Source of the DNA: a bacterium
GTDB taxonomy: Bacteria > Bacillota_I > Bacilli_A > RF39 > UBA660
DNA length: 9,158 bases
Assembly: GCA_014845975.1 (NCBI GenBank)
Contig: RKAN01000073.1
Location: 1-9,158 of the forward strand
Direction of reading: 5' to 3'
Shown: one piece after another, positions 6,342 through 9,158 of the stretch
Layout of the letters: every line of letters begins with the position of its first letter
Position numbering within the stretch: position 1 is the first letter of the stretch
The notes under the pieces: generated by a model
Seen by the model: only the letters and a program-made list of their open reading frames with translations
Databases searched by the model: none
Told to the model about the DNA's origin: nothing
Made by a program: the position numbers and the translations under genes

Positions 6342-8117
6342 ATGCTAGGAAAAATCATTTCAATTGAAGATAATACAGTTTTTGTAAAATTAGATGTGGA
6401 TGTTAATAAAATAGAAAATTTAATTAGCTTACATGTTTTTATGAATGATGGCAAACGTTGCTTGGTTGGTGAAATTACAGATATTAAAGAAGGAATCGCT
6501 TATATCAATTTACTTGGTGAAATGATTCATGACAAATTTGTTTTTGGAGTTATTAGAAAACCTTCTTTCCGTTCTAAAATTACATTAGTAGAAAAAAACG
6601 AAATCAATAAAATTATAGGGGTAGAAAACTATAGTGAAGGGAAAGATTTATATATTGGAGAAAGTCCTATCTATGATGGAGTAAAAATAGGAATTGATAT
6701 TGATGCTTTTTTTAATTCTCATTTTGCTATATTTGGTTCAACAGGTAGTGGTAAATCTTGTAGTGTAGCAAGAATTATTCAAAATTTGTTTTCTAAAACA
6801 AATCCTATTCCATATAGAGCTAGTTTATTTATTTTTGACGCTTACGGAGAATATCACAATGCTTTTTCTAAACTACATGAAAAAGTTCCACAAATTAGTT
6901 TTAAAGCATATACAACTAACTTAGGATTTAGTGATAGTGAGGTACTAAGAATTCCCATTTGGTTACTTGGAGTAGATGATATTGCTTTACTTTTAGATGT
7001 GGAAAAACATTCTCAATTACTAATTATTGAGAAAGCATTAAAATATGTAAATGTTTTTACAAGAGATGATGAATCTGTTATCAAAAGTAAAAATGATATT
7101 ATCGCAAGAGCTATTTTAGATATTTTATCTAGTGGAAGACAAGCATCTCAAATTAGAGATCAAATTATTTCAATTTTATCCACTTATCATACGACAGAGT
7201 TAAACCTAGATACAATAATATATCAACCAGGTTATAGTAGACCTTTAAAACAATGTTTATTAATTGATTCCTCTGGAAAAATTAGAGATATGGAATTAAT
7301 AATGAACTTTTTAGAAGGATTTTTAACAGAAGATTATGAGTTAGCACTACCAGACGGAAGTTATAAATATACTTTAAATGACCTAAAAGATGCATTTGAT
7401 TTTGCCTTAATTTCAGAAGGATCTTTAAATAGTGGAAAAGTATATGATGAAACTAATATATTAAAGGTAAGAATGCATTCTTTAGTAAATAGTGAAAGTA
7501 GTAAATATTTTGAATATCCAGATTATGTGGATAAAGGAACATATATTAAACGTTTAATGACTGCACCAAATGGAAATAAAGCACAAATCATTAATTTCAA
7601 TATAAACTATGTGGATGATAGATTAGCCAAAAATATTACAAAAATATATTCAAAGTTATTATTTGATTATGCAAAAAGTATGGAAAATAGAGCGTCTTTC
7701 CCATTCCACATTATTTTGGAAGAAGCACATAGATATGTTCAAAATGATAATGATAAATTTTTATTAGGTTATAACATATTTGAAAGAATAACAAAAGAAG
7801 GAAGAAAATATGGCGTTATATTAGGTCTTATTTCTCAAAGACCATCAGAGCTTTCTGAAACTTCTTTATCTCAGTGTAGTAACTTTTTAATATTTAAAAT
7901 GCTTCATCCTACAGATGTAGAATATATTAGAGAAATGATTCCTAATATAACAAATGAAGTGGTAAAAAGATTAAGAATTTTACAACCTGGAAACTGTATT
8001 GCATTTGGTTCTGCTTTTAAAGTACCTGTTTTAGTTAAAATGGATATGCCTGATCCTGCACCTTCAAGTAGTAGTTGTGAAGTAAGTAAAATGTGGTTTG
8101 TTGAAAAACATAACTAA
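6342..8117 (+). CDS. HerA-like (DUF87) DNA-translocase ATPase
   Basis: This 591-residue cytoplasmic ATPase belongs to the FtsK/HerA superfamily, whose members form hexameric rings that pump double-stranded DNA. An N-terminal beta-rich HAS-barrel (about 1-95, starting MLGKIISIEDNTVFVKL) is followed by the ATPase core: Walker A GSTGSGKS at 132-139 (Lys 138), FDAYGEY shortly after it, Walker B IILEEAH with Glu 460/461 at 457-463, a GRKYG segment at 487-491 and sensor-type SQR at 498-500. The C-terminus ends with the typical VKMDMPDPAP and a Ser-rich run. ATG at 6342 has AGGAGG seven bases upstream. Length and order fit standard HerA proteins (about 500-600 residues). Archaeal HerA works with the NurA nuclease in DNA-end resection, and several bacterial HerA proteins pair with Sir2 or nuclease effectors in phage defence. 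No such partner is in this window: upstream is a terminated operon and downstream a pilin-like gene. It has its own promoter. Role here: DNA processing of unknown kind. Confidence 0.93.
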   Translation: MLGKIISIEDNTVFVKLDVDVNKIENLISLHVFMNDGKRCLVGEITDIKEGIAYINLLGEMIHDKFVFGVIRKPSFRSKITLVEKNEINKIIGVENYSEGKDLYIGESPIYDGVKIGIDIDAFFNSHFAIFGSTGSGKSCSVARIIQNLFSKTNPIPYRASLFIFDAYGEYHNAFSKLHEKVPQISFKAYTTNLGFSDSEVLRIPIWLLGVDDIALLLDVEKHSQLLIIEKALKYVNVFTRDDESVIKSKNDIIARAILDILSSGRQASQIRDQIISILSTYHTTELNLDTIIYQPGYSRPLKQCLLIDSSGKIRDMELIMNFLEGFLTEDYELALPDGSYKYTLNDLKDAFDFALISEGSLNSGKVYDETNILKVRMHSLVNSESSKYFEYPDYVDKGTYIKRLMTAPNGNKAQIINFNINYVDDRLAKNITKIYSKLLFDYAKSMENRASFPFHIILEEAHRYVQNDNDKFLLGYNIFERITKEGRKYGVILGLISQRPSELSETSLSQCSNFLIFKMLHPTDVEYIREMIPNITNEVVKRLRILQPGNCIAFGSAFKVPVLVKMDMPDPAPSSSSCEVSKMWFVEKHN

Positions 8118-8127
8118 TGTAATAAAT

Positions 8128-8153
8128 AAACATTGACTGTTTAACCAGTGTTT
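8128..8153 (+). repeat. Small inverted repeat over the -35 region
   Basis: AAACATTG (8128-8135) pairs with CAGTGTTT (8146-8153) over a 10-base loop, with one G-T wobble, and is followed by only one more T. It could be a weak terminator for the HerA-like gene or a protein-binding site. The nested pair ACTG/CAGT offers an alternative fold. It overlaps the proposed -35 box, so only one reading may be right. Confidence 0.35.
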
Positions 8154-8162
8154 TGGTAAAAT
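8133..8162 (+). promoter_or_regulatory. Putative promoter of the pilin-like gene
   Basis: TTGACT (8133-8138) and TAAAAT (8157-8162) are separated by 18 bases, and TGG just before the -10 gives an extended -10 form. The predicted start is near 8169, only a few bases before the 8172-8198 hairpin. An imperfect palindrome (ACTGTTTAACCAGT, 8136-8149) fills most of the spacer and could be an operator. The match is good but such AT-rich DNA gives chance hits. Confidence 0.5.
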
Positions 8163-8171
8163 TGTTTTATA

Positions 8172-8198
8172 AAGATGGTAGTATGAATATATCATCTT
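8172..8198 (+). repeat. Leader hairpin upstream of the pilin-like gene
   Basis: AAGATGGTA (8172-8180) pairs with TATCATCTT (8190-8198) in a 9-bp stem with one G-U wobble and a 9-base loop. The following CTTTAATTAG is not a proper T-run, so this is a poor intrinsic terminator. If transcription starts near 8169, the stem would form the extreme 5' end of the mRNA, a position known in Bacillota to protect transcripts from decay (inference). Confidence 0.45.
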
Positions 8199-8209
8199 CT
8201 TTAATTAGT

Positions 8210-8215
8210 AAGGAG
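8210..8215 (+). promoter_or_regulatory. Ribosome binding site of the pilin-like gene
   Basis: AAGGAG lies 11 bases before the ATG at 8227. This spacing is longer than in the other genes here (4-8 bases), but no other in-frame start with a better site is present, and the class III signal begins exactly at this ATG. Confidence 0.7.
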
Positions 8216-8226
8216 TAAAAATTAAT

Positions 8227-9158
8227 ATGAGGAAAAAAGGCTTTACATTAATAGAGTTATTAGCTGTAATAGTCATATTAGCAATTATTGCATTAATTAC
8301 AACTCCAACGATACTTGGAGTAATTGAAACAGCTAAAAAAGGTGTTTTTAGGGATAGTATATATGGTTTAATGGACGCAACAAATGTATATATGGCCCAA
8401 AATTTAGAAACAGGAACAATGGAATTTATCTGTGATGGAACAGATTGTGAATTAGAAAATGGGGATAAATTATCATTTAAAGGAGAAACTCCTAAAAGTG
8501 GTATGATTAAGGTAGATAAAGATCATAAAATAAGTGTAGAGTATATTAGTAATGGAACTTATTGTGCTTATGGTACATTAGAAAATCTCGTAATCGATAA
8601 GGATTGTGAACAATTAGATACCACAAAACCAGTATTAGATGATTCTAAATTAAATGTGACAACAACAACATCTAGTTTAACAGTTAATATATTAAAAGGA
8701 TTTGCTAAAGATCCAGAAAGCGGAATCAAAGAATATAAAGTAACAGTAAATGGAGAAACAAAGACATTAAAAGAGATTGGAACTTTGACATTTGATGGAT
8801 TAGATAAGAATAAGGCTTATGAAATAAAGATAGAAGTAGAAAATGGAAAAGGGTTAAAGTCAGAACTAATAAAAGAATATACTACTTTACAATTCTTAAG
8901 TCCAAGTATTACACTTACAAATACGCCAACAACAGCAGTAAATGGATACTTAAAAAGTCAAGTGGCAAAAATCACATATAATGGAACAAATATTACAAGC
9001 CCAAAATATTTTGTAAAAACAACAAGAGAAGGAACAAGTAGTTTAGCAGTAACTGCAACATGTGGAACAGGAACAACACCAAGTACATGTACAAATGTAA
9101 CAAGTACAAAGACATTAACAGCTAATACATGGTATCAAGTAAGTGGAAATGTGAATGT
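8227..9158 (+). CDS. Type IV pilin-like surface protein with FnIII-like domain, 3' partial
   Basis: The frame stays open from the ATG at 8227 to the window edge, giving 310 complete residues. The N-terminus MRKKGFTLIELLAVIVILAII is a class III prepilin signal: cleavage is expected after Gly 5, leaving Phe +1 and Glu +5, and residues 6-29 form the hydrophobic assembly helix. A short pilin-like head follows with Cys 69, 74, 113 and 127, possibly two disulfides. From about 131 (DTTKPVLD) to 222 the sequence resembles a fibronectin type III domain (SSLTVNILKGFAKD..., GLDKNKAYEIKIEVENG). From about 223 it is Thr/Ser-rich with a Cys pair (279 and 288) and the phrase LTANTWYQVSGNV near the edge, and ACA codons dominate. 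This is longer than an ordinary major pilin and suggests a minor pilin or adhesin carried on a pilin anchor. No pilus motor, platform or prepilin peptidase gene is in view. The anchor call is firm; the function of the rest is inferred. Confidence 0.88.
   Translation, partial: MRKKGFTLIELLAVIVILAIIALITTPTILGVIETAKKGVFRDSIYGLMDATNVYMAQNLETGTMEFICDGTDCELENGDKLSFKGETPKSGMIKVDKDHKISVEYISNGTYCAYGTLENLVIDKDCEQLDTTKPVLDDSKLNVTTTTSSLTVNILKGFAKDPESGIKEYKVTVNGETKTLKEIGTLTFDGLDKNKAYEIKIEVENGKGLKSELIKEYTTLQFLSPSITLTNTPTTAVNGYLKSQVAKITYNGTNITSPKYFVKTTREGTSSLAVTATCGTGTTPSTCTNVTSTKTLTANTWYQVSGNVN

Larger units (their letters stand above)
8118..8226 (+). other. Intergenic leader between the HerA-like and pilin-like genes
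   Basis: This 109-base non-coding stretch holds a likely promoter, two small inverted repeats (8128-8153 and 8172-8198) and the pilin gene's ribosome site. I see no open reading frame of note and no tRNA or known riboswitch pattern. No convincing terminator follows the HerA-like gene, so part of the pilin message may come from read-through. Confidence 0.6.

Noticed and set aside
6266..6454. 62-codon - strand frame across the terminator and herA start
   Set aside because: It reads through the terminator's A-tract complement (poly-Lys) and the herA promoter, and overlaps the start of a clear gene.
6342..8117. Sir2-HerA or nuclease-HerA phage-defence system
   Set aside because: No Sir2, DUF4297, NurA or other effector gene lies on either side in the window, so a defence role cannot be supported.
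1..9158. CRISPR array, tRNA/rRNA genes, insertion sequence or integration site
   Set aside because: No regularly spaced direct repeats, cloverleaf-like segment, transposase frame or terminal inverted repeats were seen on either strand.

Overview
The window is AT-rich (roughly 30% G+C by eye), uses the standard bacterial code (TGA is a stop; Trp is TGG), and has every supported gene on the + strand with purine-rich AGGAGG-type ribosome binding sites. Together with the fused SecDF, the long multidomain Rel protein next to dtd, and a class III-signal pilin-like protein, this suggests a low-G+C member of the Bacillota (Bacilli or a gut relative of the Mollicutes). I cannot name the species.

Region 1 (1-6296) is one tightly packed operon. 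It holds the 3' part of secDF (cut by the left edge of the window), an unrecognised 164-residue charged protein, a Rel-family (p)ppGpp enzyme, D-aminoacyl-tRNA deacylase (dtd), and an AI-2E/PerM-family membrane protein. Gaps are 10-11 bases or genes overlap by 4-14 bases, so translation is probably coupled. A near-perfect rho-independent terminator is built over the last gene's stop codon. Order and content recall the Bacillota secDF ... recJ-apt-relA-dtd neighbourhood, but recJ and apt are absent and the unknown gene sits in their place.

Region 2 (6297-8117) starts with an extended -10 promoter just downstream of the terminator. It drives a complete HerA/DUF87-type DNA-translocase ATPase that has no NurA or other nuclease partner inside the window.

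Region 3 (8118-9158) is a roughly 110-base intergenic stretch with a plausible promoter and two small inverted repeats. It is followed by a pilin-like gene running off the right edge: a type IV prepilin N-terminus joined to a Cys-containing head, an FnIII-like domain and a Thr-rich extracellular region.

The most notable observation is that the Rel protein has lost most residues of its (p)ppGpp hydrolase active site (R44S, D78N, E81Q, D82F and the later ADR motif changed to AER) while the synthetase motifs, TGS, zinc-finger and ACT domains look intact. It therefore looks like a long Rel converted to a synthetase without a working hydrolase, by a different route from gammaproteobacterial RelA. 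I see no clear new defence or mobile system. The other points of interest are the unknown gene, the orphan HerA and the pilin-adhesin fusion.
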